From Amycolatopsis keratiniphila subsp. keratiniphila (GTDB lineage: Bacteria; Actinomycetota; Actinomycetes; Mycobacteriales; Pseudonocardiaceae): a stretch of DNA of 63,013 nt. Positions 23,011 to 31,743 of this stretch are shown here, one piece after another. Location of the stretch: positions 1-63,013 of the forward strand of contig NZ_LQMT02000041.1 of assembly GCF_001620365.2 (NCBI RefSeq), written 5' to 3'. The notes beneath the pieces are model-generated. The model worked only from the letters and a program-made list of their open reading frames with translations, was not told the DNA's origin and ran no database searches. The position numbers were made by a program, and so were the translations under genes. The number at the start of each line of letters is the position of its first letter. Positions within the stretch are counted from its first letter, which is position 1.

Positions 23011-23930
23011 GGAGCGTCAAGCAGCGCGACGCCGTCTCGTGGGACCCGTCGCGGCAGCATCGGTTCGTGACCGGTGACGGCACCGCCCTGCACGTCGAGA
23101 CGAGCGGGCCCGCCGACTCCGAGCTCACGCTGGTGCTCGTGCACGGCTGGACTCAGGACCACCGGACCTGGGACGGCGTGGTGTCGCGGCTCGGCGATTC
23201 CGTCCGGACGCTGCGCTACGACCTGCGCGGCCACGGCGGTTCCGCGCCGGCGAAACCGGGCACGGCCACGATCGCGACCCTCGCCGACGACCTCGCCGAG
23301 CTGATCGAGGACCGTGTCCCGAACGGGCCGATCGTGCTCGCCGGGCACTCCATGGGCGGCATGACGATCATGGAACTTTCGCGCAGGCACCCCGATCTCG
23401 TGGCCCGGCGCGTCGCAGGGGTCGCGTTCGTCGCCACGTCGTCCGGTGAGATGGACCGGATCACCCTCGGCCTGCCGGGGATCGCGGGCAGCGGCGCGGC
23501 GAGGTTCGAACGGAGGCTCGCGAAGCTGCTCGCGAAGAACCGCCGGGACGCCTTGCCGCTGCCGCTGTCGGTGGTGCGGCCCGGTGCGCGGCTGCTCGTC
23601 TTCGGGCGGCGGCCTCAGCGGGCCGACGTGGACTCGGTCGCCGAGCAGCTGCTGTGCGCGCATCCGGCGAGCGTCGCGGGATTCCAGGACGCGATTTCGC
23701 GGCACGACTGCCGGGTCACGCTGGCCGCGCTGCAGGGCAAACCGGTGATCGTGCTGGCGGGGGAGCGGGATCGGCTCTGTCCGCCGCCGCACGCCAAGGT
23801 CATCGCCGACGAGCTGCCCGAAGCCGAATTCGTGCGCTATCCGGGGGCGGGGCACATGCTTCCGCAGGAGCGGGCTCAGGAGGTTTCGGACCGCATCGCG
23901 GCACTCGTCCGCCGCGCCGCGAGGGTCTGA
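23007..23930 (+). CDS. Alpha/beta-hydrolase
   Basis: A 307-residue alpha/beta-hydrolase. The oxyanion-hole region is LVLVHGWTQDHRTW, the nucleophile elbow is LAGHSMGGM (Ser at about residue 115), the acid is probably in VLAGERDRLCPP and the His in YPGAGHMLPQE. ATG 23007 overlaps the oxygenase stop (ATGA), so the pair forms one translational unit. It may hydrolyse an ester or thioester made or used by the oxygenase (inference). The substrate is not predictable. Confidence 0.9.
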   Translation: MRSVKQRDAVSWDPSRQHRFVTGDGTALHVETSGPADSELTLVLVHGWTQDHRTWDGVVSRLGDSVRTLRYDLRGHGGSAPAKPGTATIATLADDLAELIEDRVPNGPIVLAGHSMGGMTIMELSRRHPDLVARRVAGVAFVATSSGEMDRITLGLPGIAGSGAARFERRLAKLLAKNRRDALPLPLSVVRPGARLLVFGRRPQRADVDSVAEQLLCAHPASVAGFQDAISRHDCRVTLAALQGKPVIVLAGERDRLCPPPHAKVIADELPEAEFVRYPGAGHMLPQERAQEVSDRIAALVRRAARV

Positions 23931-23936
23931 AAAGGG

Positions 23937-24002
23937 GAGCAAGGGACCTTTGCTACCACTTCTCTCGACATTGAGACAAGTGGTAGCAAAGGTCCCTTGC
24001 TC
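23937..24002. repeat. 66-bp palindrome, GTAGCAAAGGTCCC family
   Basis: 25-base perfect arms, GAGCAAGGGACCTTTGCTACC... at 23937-23961 and its complement at 23978-24002, with a 16-base loop that can itself pair CTCTC with GAGAC. It lies 6 bases after the hydrolase stop. It is the full hairpin form of single arms found at 12866, 20869, 24236, 31912 and 32054. Confidence 0.92.
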
Positions 24003-24068
24003 TCTTTCCATAGGTCAAAGCCGCGGCAAGGTGGTTGTGCGTGTCTGAGAGGACGGCGCGTGTGATCA

Positions 24069-24106
24069 GGTGGACGACACGCGTGACTGGGTGGACGACA
24101 CGCGTG
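24069..24106. repeat. Two direct repeats GGTGGACGACACGCGTG
   Basis: Identical 17-mers at 24069-24085 and 24090-24106, 21 bases apart centre to centre, in the same non-coding gap. A related ACGCGTGTG context occurs at the left edge of the window (about 40-70). Confidence 0.7.
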
Positions 24107-24258
24107 TTGCCGGGGCCGAAGGCTCCTTTCGCCGCATCGGACGCAGTGAAGGGAGCCTTCAGCACACGCACGACAGCGAATAAACGCCCAGACAGGGGCG
24201 AAAGTGGCTTTCGCGACGTGCGGTCGGCGCGGGTGGTAGCAAAGGTCCCTTGCTCTTT

Positions 24259-24795
24259 TCAGAGGGACGTGTAGCCGTTCGCCAGCAGATGGACGCCCGC
24301 CTCCCGGTAGGCGTCCTGGTCGTCGACGGCGAGCGTGGCCAGCCCGTCGACGTAGCGGTTGAACATGCAGAACGCGGCCGCGATCAGGACCGTGTCGTGG
24401 ATTTCGACGTCCGTCGCGCCCTCCGCGCGGGCGGTCTCGATCAGGTCTTCGCCGACCGACTTCCCGCTTTCGCGGACGGCGAGTGCGACGTGCAGGAGCG
24501 CCCTCACCTTCGCCGACACGGGGGCGCCGTCGACGTCCTTCCACGCCGCCTCCACCACTGGCATGCCGCCTTCGAGTGCTTCGGCGGCGACGGCGGCATG
24601 GCTGAGTGAGCAGAACGTGCAGTCGTTGCCGCGCGAGACGACGGCGCCGATCAGTTCGCGTTCGCCCACGCTGAGGCTGCTCGGGCCGCGGAGCAGGACC
24701 TCGGCGAGTTGCCCGAGCGGCGCCGCCGTCTCCGGCCGGTAGGCGAACAAGCCGGTGATGCCGGGAAGGTTCTCGTCGAGCGCGATATGCGGCAT
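24259..24795 (-). CDS. AhpD-like carboxymuconolactone decarboxylase family protein
   Basis: A 178-residue helical protein of the CMD/AhpD superfamily. The redox motif is NDCTFCSLSHAAVAA: C59-x2-C62-x3-H66, preceded by an acidic residue in ERELIG. This is the peroxidase-type arrangement that reduces hydroperoxides with a thiol partner. The ATG at 24795 is preceded by GAGGAGT. The gene is convergent with the oxygenase/hydrolase unit and divergent from an amidohydrolase; a link to either is possible but unproven. Confidence 0.88.
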   Translation of the reverse strand: MPHIALDENLPGITGLFAYRPETAAPLGQLAEVLLRGPSSLSVGERELIGAVVSRGNDCTFCSLSHAAVAAEALEGGMPVVEAAWKDVDGAPVSAKVRALLHVALAVRESGKSVGEDLIETARAEGATDVEIHDTVLIAAAFCMFNRYVDGLATLAVDDQDAYREAGVHLLANGYTSL

Positions 24796-24891
24796 GGTGA
24801 CTCCTCGCGGATCGGCAACGCGGTCACTCGATTGATAGCCGAAACCGGGCTCGACGCGATGCCGCTGGATTGCTCGAAACGAGGGGGCGGT

Positions 24892-25932
24892 GTGATCATC
24901 AGAATCCGGGGGCGTGCGCTTCCCGACGGCGAGTACGTCGATCTCTACGCCGACGGCGATCGATGGACCACCGATCCGGTTCCGAGGGCGGAACTGGTCG
25001 CCGAAGGCTGGCTCTTGCCGGGCCTCGTCGACGCCCACACCCATCCCGGGGCCGAGGAGCCCGGCGACCCGATGGACGAAGAGATCCTGCGGGCCGATCT
25101 GCACCGGCACGTCGACGCCGGGGTCACGATGATCCGCTCGCCGGGGCTGCCCGGTGAGCCGCCCGAGTGGTTCGGCGCCGAACCCGGGCTGCCCCGCGCG
25201 GTGCACGCCGGGCCCTGGATCGCCCAGCACGGCCAGTTCTTCGACGGCTGGGGCCGTCGCGCCACGCACGCGGAGCTCCCCGGATTGGCCGCGGCACAAG
25301 CGAAACGCACCGGTTGGGCCAAGATCATCGCCGACTGGCGGGCGGGGGACGACGCCGTGCCGTCCGACGTCATGACCGCGGTCGTCGAGGCGGTGCACGC
25401 GGCCGGTGGCCGGGTCGCGGTGCACTCGCAGCACGCCGCCGGCGGGGAAGCGGCGGTGGCCGCGGGAGTCGACTCCGTCGAACACGGGATGTGGCTCGAT
25501 CCCGTGTACCTGCCGGACATGGCGGCCCGCGGAACCGCGCTCACGCCGACGCTCTCGGTGTTCCAGGCGGCGCTCGGGCGGGCGCGGAACCGTGAGGACA
25601 CCCCGCGGAAACGGTGGTTCGTCGGCGGGGCGGAGGCGCATCCGGGGTTGATCGTGGCGGCGGCCGAAGCCGGGGTGAAGATCCTCGCCGGGACCGACTC
25701 CCGGCCGCACGGCCGGGTGGGCGCCGAGATCCGCGCCCTCGCGGAAGCGGGGCTGCGACCCCACGACGCCCTCGCCGCGGGCTCGTGGGCCGCGCGCGAA
25801 TATCTGGGGTTGCCCGGGCTGGTTCCGGGCGCGCCCGCCGACGCCGTCGTCTACGCGGAAGATCCGCGTGAGGACCTGGAACGGCTGGAACATCCCATCG
25901 CGGTAATTCTCCGGGGTGTTCGCGTCAGGTGA
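24892..25932 (+). CDS. Amidohydrolase family protein
   Basis: A 346-residue metal-dependent hydrolase of the amidohydrolase superfamily. The TIM-barrel metal motif H49-x-H51 (GLVDAHTHPG) is present, followed by VAVHSQHAAGG, DSVEHGMWLD and the catalytic Asp in AGTDSRPHG. The hydrophobic end APADAVVYAEDPREDL is the usual beta-sandwich return. GTG 24892 follows GAGGGGG by 5 bases. A second, unrelated-looking amidohydrolase follows 35 bases downstream. The substrate (imidazolonepropionase or prolidase-like) is unclear. Confidence 0.87.
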   Translation: MIIRIRGRALPDGEYVDLYADGDRWTTDPVPRAELVAEGWLLPGLVDAHTHPGAEEPGDPMDEEILRADLHRHVDAGVTMIRSPGLPGEPPEWFGAEPGLPRAVHAGPWIAQHGQFFDGWGRRATHAELPGLAAAQAKRTGWAKIIADWRAGDDAVPSDVMTAVVEAVHAAGGRVAVHSQHAAGGEAAVAAGVDSVEHGMWLDPVYLPDMAARGTALTPTLSVFQAALGRARNREDTPRKRWFVGGAEAHPGLIVAAAEAGVKILAGTDSRPHGRVGAEIRALAEAGLRPHDALAAGSWAAREYLGLPGLVPGAPADAVVYAEDPREDLERLEHPIAVILRGVRVR

Positions 25933-25967
25933 GCTAACGTGATCTTTTCGACTGGGGAGTTGGAAGA

Positions 25968-27389
25968 ATGAAACGAAACAGATCGATCCTGTCCGTTTTC
26001 AGCCTCACCATCGCCGTCGTCCTCGGCGCGGTCTTGCTCACCGACCTGGGCGGCGGGACCACCGAAGCCGGGAGCGACGCGGAATTCACCGGCGCCGGCC
26101 GGGTCGTCATCCGCGACGCTTCGATGGTGCTCACCATGGATCCCGGCCTCGGCGAAGGACCGCTCGGCGCCCTCGCCGACGCCGACGTCGTACTGGAAGG
26201 CACCAAGATCAAGCAGGTCGGGAAGGACCTCGACGCGGGTACCGCGAGAGTCGTCGACGGCCGGGGCAAGATCGTGCTGCCCGGCTTCGTCGACCTGCAC
26301 AACCACCTGTGGCAGTCGCTCATCCGCGGCTGCGCGGCCGACAAGGAACTCATCGGCTGGCTCGGCAAATGCGTCATCCCGCTGTACCGCGCCCCGGTGA
26401 CCGACGCGGACGCGTACGCGGGCACGAAACTCGCCGCGGCCGACGTCGTCTCGACCGGCATCACCACGGTCACCGACTGGTCGCACGCGTTCAACACCGA
26501 CTTCGCCAAGGGCGGTCTCCGCGCGCTCGGCGAGTCGAAGCTGCGGTTCCTCTACTCCTACAACGGCACCACCGATCCCGCGCTGCAGAACGAGATCCGC
26601 CGCGTGAAGCGCGAGGTCATCGATCCGAACCCGTTGGCACGCCTGCAGATCGGCACGCATCCGTCCACGGGGAACTTCCCGAGCGTCGAAGCCTCGGAGA
26701 AGCTCGCGCGCGAACTCGGCGTCTCGCTGAACGTGCACCTGCTCGAATCGAAGGCCGATCTGACCGCGGGGCAGATGGACGCGCTTCGGCGCGCGAACGC
26801 GTTGCACCCCGGGCTGGTGGCGAACCACGTCATCCAGACCACCGACGCCGACCTCGACGAGCTCGCGGCGGCCGGGGTCGGCGTGGCGCACAACCCGCTT
26901 TCGAACATGCGGCTCGCGTCGGGTGTCATCCGGCTGCCGGAGATGAAGAAGCGGAACATGAAGGTCGGGCTCGGTCTCGACGGCGGCACCAACGACACGA
27001 GCGACATGTTCAACGTCATGCGCGCGGCCGTCGGTCTCCAGCGGGCGACCACGACGGATCCGGCGGTCTACCCGACCACGGCGGACGTCCTGCGCATGGC
27101 GACCCTCGGCGGCGCGGAGGCGCTCGGGATGGACAAGGAGATCGGGTCGCTGACGCCGGGCAAGCGGGCGGATCTCCAGCTGGTCGACGCGCAGGCGGTC
27201 AACTTCGCGCCGAAGGTGGACTGGGTGAATCAGCTGGTCTTCAACACCCAGCCCGCGAACGTCTCGTGGGTGTTCGTCGACGGCCGCGCCCTCAAGCGCG
27301 AAGGACGCGTTGTCGGCATCGACACCGCGAAGGTCGTCGCCGACGCCCAGGCCGCCGCGGACCGCCTGAAGAAGCTCCTGCCCCAGTGA
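25968..27389 (+). CDS. Exported amidohydrolase (SsnA/ATZ-like)
   Basis: A 473-residue amidohydrolase with an N-terminal signal or anchor helix (residues 8-25, LSVFSLTIAVVLGAVLL), so it probably acts outside the cytoplasm, unlike its upstream neighbour. Metal motif H111-x-H113 (GFVDLHNHLW), then LNVHLLESK, VANHVIQTTDADL, VAHNPLSNMRL and GLDGGTNDTSDM give the expected order of ligands for cytosine- or chlorohydrolase-like enzymes. The start ATG follows GGGGAG. It is in tandem with the previous amidohydrolase. Confidence 0.88.
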   Translation: MKRNRSILSVFSLTIAVVLGAVLLTDLGGGTTEAGSDAEFTGAGRVVIRDASMVLTMDPGLGEGPLGALADADVVLEGTKIKQVGKDLDAGTARVVDGRGKIVLPGFVDLHNHLWQSLIRGCAADKELIGWLGKCVIPLYRAPVTDADAYAGTKLAAADVVSTGITTVTDWSHAFNTDFAKGGLRALGESKLRFLYSYNGTTDPALQNEIRRVKREVIDPNPLARLQIGTHPSTGNFPSVEASEKLARELGVSLNVHLLESKADLTAGQMDALRRANALHPGLVANHVIQTTDADLDELAAAGVGVAHNPLSNMRLASGVIRLPEMKKRNMKVGLGLDGGTNDTSDMFNVMRAAVGLQRATTTDPAVYPTTADVLRMATLGGAEALGMDKEIGSLTPGKRADLQLVDAQAVNFAPKVDWVNQLVFNTQPANVSWVFVDGRALKREGRVVGIDTAKVVADAQAAADRLKKLLPQ

Positions 27390-27394
27390 CCTGA

Positions 27395-27458
27395 CGCAAT
27401 TCGTCCTCTGAATGCGGTGGTTGCATGCGCAAGGACCGCATCCAGAGGACGAAACGCG
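27395..27458. repeat. Imperfect palindrome, TTCGTCCTCTGAATGCG family
   Basis: Arms 27395-27418 and 27435-27458 with three mismatches and a 16-base loop, in the gap between convergent genes ending at 27389 and 27463. It shares TTCGTCCTCTGAATGCG with the perfect palindrome at 46612-46664. Confidence 0.85.
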
Positions 27459-27462
27459 GGGG

Positions 27463-28086
27463 TCAGTGCTGGAGGGGGAAGCCACCGCCGATGCCTCGCC
27501 AGGCGAGGTTGGCGGTGAGCGCGACGGCCTCTTCGCGGCTCATCGACTTGTGGTGCGCCAGCCAGAACCGTGCGCTGACCTGCGAGAGACCCACGAGGCC
27601 GACGGCGAGCAGCCGGGCCTTGTCCTCGTCGAGGCCCGCGTCGGCGGTGATGGTCTCGGTGATCGCGTCGACGCTGGCCGACGTCGCCCGGTCCACCGCC
27701 TCCTGGACGGCGGGCTCGCCGCGCAGGTCGGACTCGAAGACCATGCGGAAGGCGCCGGCGTCGTTGTTCACGAAGTCGAAGAACGCGCCGACGGTGGCAG
27801 GCACGCGCTGCTTGTTGTCCGACGTGGAGTCGAGCGCGTCCTTGACCCGCCGCACCAGTTCGTCGACGTGGCTCTCCAGCAGCGCGATGTAGAGGTCGAG
27901 CTTGCCGGGGAAGTGCTGATAGAGGACCGGCTTGCTGACTCCGGCCTCTTCGGCGATCTCGTCCATCGCGGCGGCGTGGTATCCGTTCGCGGCGAACACC
28001 CGCTGCGCGGCGGCCAGCAGCTGGGCGCGGCGTTCCGTTCTGGGCAGGCGGACACCTCGGGCCTGCAGTCGCGCCATTTCTGTCAT
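27463..28086 (-). CDS. TetR-family transcriptional regulator (Rv3208-like)
   Basis: A 207-residue TetR protein: helix-turn-helix RAQLLAAAQRVFAANGYHAA with DEIAEEAGVSKPVLYQHFPG at about residues 20-62, and a ligand domain ending WRGIGGGFPLQH. GGAGGAAC stands before ATG 28086. By sequence style and position next to the DUF3152 and moeZ genes it corresponds to Rv3208 of M. tuberculosis (recalled). It is divergent from an alpha/beta-hydrolase gene. No clear dyad was found in the 110-base spacer. Confidence 0.9.
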   Translation of the reverse strand: MTEMARLQARGVRLPRTERRAQLLAAAQRVFAANGYHAAAMDEIAEEAGVSKPVLYQHFPGKLDLYIALLESHVDELVRRVKDALDSTSDNKQRVPATVGAFFDFVNNDAGAFRMVFESDLRGEPAVQEAVDRATSASVDAITETITADAGLDEDKARLLAVGLVGLSQVSARFWLAHHKSMSREEAVALTANLAWRGIGGGFPLQH

Positions 28087-28198
28087 CGTTCCTCCAGTAG
28101 CCGCGGGCTCCGCGGGGCGGGGTCACCGCCGCGTGAAGTGAGCTCGAGATTACTCGCCGGTACAGCCGGACCGCCAAGGGTCAGGCATCCTTGATGCT

Positions 28199-29188
28199 GT
28201 GTCTTCTCCAGTTTCCCGTGCCGCCGGGGGCCGCCCGCCGCTGACCCATGTGCCGCTTTCGCGCAGGTCGTTGCCCTCGCTGGACCCGGCGCCGCCCCCT
28301 TGGCCCGGGGAAACAATAGGTGTCGGCGGGGTGAAATTGCACATCCGCCGGACACCGGGCGGTCCCGAGACGGCCGTCTACGTCCACGGCCTCGGCGGTT
28401 CGTCCACGAACTGGACCGACCTCGCCGCCCTTCTGGCGCCCCAAGCCGCGGGCACGTCGGTCGATTTGCCGGGATTCGGCTATTCGGAGCCGGTCGACGG
28501 GTTCGACTTCAGCCTCGACGCGCACGCCGAGGTCGTGGCGAGCCACATCGAGAGCCTCGATGCGGGGCCCGTGCACCTGTTCGGCAACTCGATGGGCGGC
28601 GCCGTCGCGCTGCTCGTCGCGGCCCGCCGTCCGGAGCTGGTCAAGACACTGACGCTGATCTCGCCGGCGATGCCGGACCTGCGGCCCAGCATGAAACGGC
28701 TGTCCGATCCGCGGATGGCGTTCGCGTATCTGCCGTTGATCGGGCCGAGAGTGCGACGGCGGCTGGCCGCGCTCGGCCCGCGCGAACGCGCCATGCAGGT
28801 CATCAAGCTGTGCTTCGCCGACCCGAGCCGGTTCGCGCAGAGCAGGCTGGACGAGCTGGAAGAGGAACACAGCGCCCGCGCCGGGTTCGCCTGGGCCGCC
28901 CCCGCGCTGGCCCGCAGCACGTTCGGCATCTTCCGGACGTGGTCCGCGCGCGGCCCGGCGTCGCTGTGGGCGGTCGCGCCGACCGTCGACGCGCCGACGC
29001 TCGTCGTGTGGGGGCAGCACGACCGGGTGATCTCCGTCCGGCGCGCCGAGCGCACCGCTCGGCTACTTCCGCACGCGCGGTTGCTCGTTCTGCCCCGAAC
29101 CGGCCACGTGGCGCAGATGGAACGCCCGAATGTCGTAGCGAAGGCCGTTTTGGGGATGTGGGAATCGGTTGAATCGGGCATCTGGTAG
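28199..29188 (+). CDS. Alpha/beta-hydrolase
   Basis: A 329-residue alpha/beta-hydrolase with a 30-residue proline-rich leader. Motifs: AVYVHGLGGSSTNW (oxyanion), LFGNSMGGAVAL (nucleophile Ser at about residue 140), LVVWGQHDRVI (acid) and LPRTGHVAQME (His). The GTG start at 28199 lacks a strong ribosome site. It is divergent from a TetR gene and upstream of the DUF3152 gene on the same strand. The substrate is unknown; lipids are common for such enzymes in mycolata and relatives. Confidence 0.88.
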   Translation: MSSPVSRAAGGRPPLTHVPLSRRSLPSLDPAPPPWPGETIGVGGVKLHIRRTPGGPETAVYVHGLGGSSTNWTDLAALLAPQAAGTSVDLPGFGYSEPVDGFDFSLDAHAEVVASHIESLDAGPVHLFGNSMGGAVALLVAARRPELVKTLTLISPAMPDLRPSMKRLSDPRMAFAYLPLIGPRVRRRLAALGPRERAMQVIKLCFADPSRFAQSRLDELEEEHSARAGFAWAAPALARSTFGIFRTWSARGPASLWAVAPTVDAPTLVVWGQHDRVISVRRAERTARLLPHARLLVLPRTGHVAQMERPNVVAKAVLGMWESVESGIW

Positions 29189-29263
29189 CCCATTCGGGTG
29201 GCCGGGACACGCCGTGCCAAGCGCCGGTCGCTCACAACATCACAGTTCGGTTATGGCACCCTG

Positions 29264-30439
29264 GTGCGCGTGGATCGGGTAAAGCAAGGCGCGCAGGGCG
29301 AAGGTCGGCGGTCTCAGTACTCCGCCTCCGCCCGTCGTCCGCCGCGCGCCCAGCCCCGGACCGCCGACGCGCCGCGCACCGGCCAGTACCGGCCGACGCC
29401 GCCGCCGTCGCAGCGGCTCGACGAAGACCGCTACCGCCCAGGTGGCCGCCGGACCAGCGCCCAGCCGCTCAGCGCGTCTTGGAAGCCGCACGAGACCGCC
29501 GCCGCCAAAGCCGCCGCCAAACGCAAGCGCAAGGGCGGCATCGGCCAGTTCGCCAAGACCTACGGCTGGCGCGTGTACGCGCTCCCGATCCTCGTGGTGA
29601 TCACCGCGCTGGTCGTGTTCAACACCGCCACCGGCCCGGCCGAGCCGATCGCCTCCGACGGCACGACCCAGGCCGCGGCCGATGGATCCGCCGGCAACGG
29701 CGGCGAGCCGGGCGCGGGGGTCGACGGAGGCGGCGATGTCCTCCCGGAGAACCCGGCCAAACCGGTCGACCTCAAGATCCCGACCGCGGACCTGCCCAAG
29801 GGCGGTCCCTTCACCGAGTCCGGCAAGGGCACCTATCACGTGGTGCCGGGCAAGGGTGAAAAGGTGGGCACGGGCCAGCTGTTCACGTACACCGTCGAGG
29901 TCGAGGACGGCATCGATGCGTCCAGCTACGGCGGTGACGACAGCTTCGCCACGATGGTGCAGGGCACGCTGTCCAATCCCAAGAGCTGGACGTGGGACGG
30001 CAAGAAAGCGCTCCAGCGCGTCGACGCGAGCTTCCCGAATCCGAGCTTCCGGGTGAGTCTCACCACACCGAACACCACGCATCGCGCGGACGTCTGCATG
30101 TTCCAGATCACCTATGAGACGTCTTGCTACCGCTCGAGTTTCGACAAGCGCGTGGTGATCAACCTCGCCCGCTGGGTGCGGGGGGCGATGGCCTTCGAGA
30201 GCGACATGACCGGGTACCGCCAGTACGCCATCAATCACGAGGTCGGGCACGCGTTGGGCGGAAAGCACGTGGGCTGCCCGGAGAACGGCGCGGTCGCGCC
30301 CGTCATGATGCAGCAGACCTTCGGCGTCTCGAACGACTTCGTGGCGCAGCTGAACAATCTCCCCGGCGGCGACCGCGGCAAGGTGCCCGCGGACGGCAAG
30401 GTGTGCAAGCCGGGCTCCTGGCCGAACCAGACACCCTAG
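29264..30439 (+). CDS. DUF3152 membrane-anchored zinc-metalloprotease-like protein (Rv3207c-like)
   Basis: About 391 residues. A long basic, disordered cytoplasmic region (VKQGAQGEGRRSQYSASARR to about 90) leads to one helix (YGWRVYALPILVVITALVVF). The extracytoplasmic DUF3152 domain occupies the last 190 residues and includes H325EVGHALGGKH, a zincin HExxH-like site, with a Cys pair in DVCMFQITYETSC. GTG 29264 is preferred because TTATGG (29251-29256) suggests a leaderless start; GTG 29198 in frame is the alternative. The substrate is unknown. Confidence 0.85.
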   Translation: MRVDRVKQGAQGEGRRSQYSASARRPPRAQPRTADAPRTGQYRPTPPPSQRLDEDRYRPGGRRTSAQPLSASWKPHETAAAKAAAKRKRKGGIGQFAKTYGWRVYALPILVVITALVVFNTATGPAEPIASDGTTQAAADGSAGNGGEPGAGVDGGGDVLPENPAKPVDLKIPTADLPKGGPFTESGKGTYHVVPGKGEKVGTGQLFTYTVEVEDGIDASSYGGDDSFATMVQGTLSNPKSWTWDGKKALQRVDASFPNPSFRVSLTTPNTTHRADVCMFQITYETSCYRSSFDKRVVINLARWVRGAMAFESDMTGYRQYAINHEVGHALGGKHVGCPENGAVAPVMMQQTFGVSNDFVAQLNNLPGGDRGKVPADGKVCKPGSWPNQTP

Positions 30440-30479
30440 TCCAAGCCGTCTCACCTGCTGGAACATCCCAGGATATGAA

Positions 30480-30519
30480 ACAGGGGAAGTCGTTTCCGCC
30501 TGTCGGTGTTGTAGATACT
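30480..30519 (+). promoter_or_regulatory. Candidate moeZ promoter with dyad
   Basis: A TAGATACT -10-like sequence at 30512-30519 lies about 39 bases before the moeZ start. Upstream, an imperfect dyad (ACAGGGGAA at 30480-30488 facing TTTCCGCCTGT at 30493-30503) occupies the -35 region and could be an activator or repressor site. Confidence 0.35.
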
Positions 30520-30557
30520 GGGATGCGACCCGCGATCCACGCGAGATGGAGGACCCG

Positions 30558-31736
30558 ATGTCAGGCACGCTGCCGCCGCTCGTCGAGCCGGCCGCCGAGC
30601 TCACCAAGGAAGAGGTGGCCCGGTACAGCCGTCACCTGATCATCCCGGACGTCGGGGTGACCGGGCAGAAGCGGCTGAAGAACGCCAAGGTGCTGGTCAT
30701 CGGCGCCGGTGGCCTCGGCAGCCCGGCGCTGCTGTATCTGGCCGCGGCCGGGGTCGGCACGCTCGGCATCGTCGACTTCGACGAGGTCGACGAATCGAAT
30801 CTGCACCGTCAGGTCATCCACGGACAGTCCGACATCGGCAAGCTCAAGGCTGCGTCGGCGCAGGAGACGATCGCCGAGATCAATCCGTTCGTGAAGGTGC
30901 ACCTGCACACCGACCGGCTCGAATCGTCGAACGCGCTCGAACTGTTCGAGCAGTACGACCTGATCCTCGACGGCACCGACAACTTCGCGACGCGGTACCT
31001 GGTCAACGACGCCGCCGTGCTCACCGGCAAGCCCTACGTGTGGGGCTCGATCTACCGGTTCGAGGGGCAGGCGAGCGTGTTCTGGGAGGATGCGCCGAAC
31101 GGCAAGGGCCTCAACTACCGCGACCTCTATCCCGAGCCGCCGCCGCCCGGCATGGTCCCCTCGTGCGCCGAGGGCGGCGTGCTGGGCGTGCTGTGTGCTT
31201 CGATCGGCTCGATCATGGTCAACGAGGCGATCAAGCTGATCACCGGTATCGGTGAGCCGCTGCTGGGCAGGCTCGTCAGCTACGACGCACTCGAGATGAA
31301 GTACCGCGAGGTCAAGATCCGCAAGGATCCGGAGACCCCGAAGATCACCGAGCTCATCGACTACGAAGCGTTCTGTGGCGTCGTGTCCGACGAAGCCGCT
31401 TCGGCCGCTTCGGGAAGCACGATCACTCCGGCGGAGCTCAAGGCCAAGTTCGACAACGGCGACAACTTCGCCCTCATCGACGTCCGCGAGCCGCACGAGT
31501 ACGAGATCGTGAACATCAAGGGCGCGACGCTCATTCCGAAGGACAAGATCCTTTCGGGCGAGGCGCTGTCGGAACTGCCGCAGGACAAGCCGATCGTGCT
31601 GCACTGCAAGTCGGGCGCGCGTTCGGCGGAGGCGCTGGCGGCGCTGCACAAGGCCGGGTTCAAGGACGCGACCCACCTCGGTGGCGGCGTGCTGGCCTGG
31701 GCGCGGCAGATCGACCAGAGCCTGCCGACCTACTGA
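30558..31736 (+). CDS. moeZ: MoeZ-type adenylyltransferase/sulfurtransferase
   Basis: A 392-residue MoeB/ThiF E1-like domain fused to a C-terminal rhodanese domain. The ATP loop is G49AGGLGS55, with DFDEVDESNLHRQ and DGTDNFATRYLVND following. The rhodanese active site is C350-KSGAR. Only one Cys is seen in MVPSCAEGG, so the zinc-binding Cys pairs of E. coli MoeB are missing, as in other MoeZR proteins. These proteins adenylate and then thiocarboxylate small sulfur carriers for molybdopterin, cysteine and secondary-metabolite biosynthesis. GGAGG precedes ATG 30558. It corresponds to Rv3206c (recalled). Confidence 0.94.
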   Translation: MSGTLPPLVEPAAELTKEEVARYSRHLIIPDVGVTGQKRLKNAKVLVIGAGGLGSPALLYLAAAGVGTLGIVDFDEVDESNLHRQVIHGQSDIGKLKAASAQETIAEINPFVKVHLHTDRLESSNALELFEQYDLILDGTDNFATRYLVNDAAVLTGKPYVWGSIYRFEGQASVFWEDAPNGKGLNYRDLYPEPPPPGMVPSCAEGGVLGVLCASIGSIMVNEAIKLITGIGEPLLGRLVSYDALEMKYREVKIRKDPETPKITELIDYEAFCGVVSDEAASAASGSTITPAELKAKFDNGDNFALIDVREPHEYEIVNIKGATLIPKDKILSGEALSELPQDKPIVLHCKSGARSAEALAALHKAGFKDATHLGGGVLAWARQIDQSLPTY

Positions 31737-31743
31737 CGTTTTT

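Larger units (their letters stand above)
23931..24258. other. 328-base spacer made of repeat fragments
   Basis: Convergent spacer with no supported gene. In order it holds the hairpin 23937-24002, two direct repeats at 24069-24106, an imperfect hairpin at 24118-24160, GCGAAAGTGGCTTTCGC at 24198-24214 and a single GTAGCAAAGG arm at 24236-24255. At least four repeat families seen elsewhere meet here. Confidence 0.7.
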
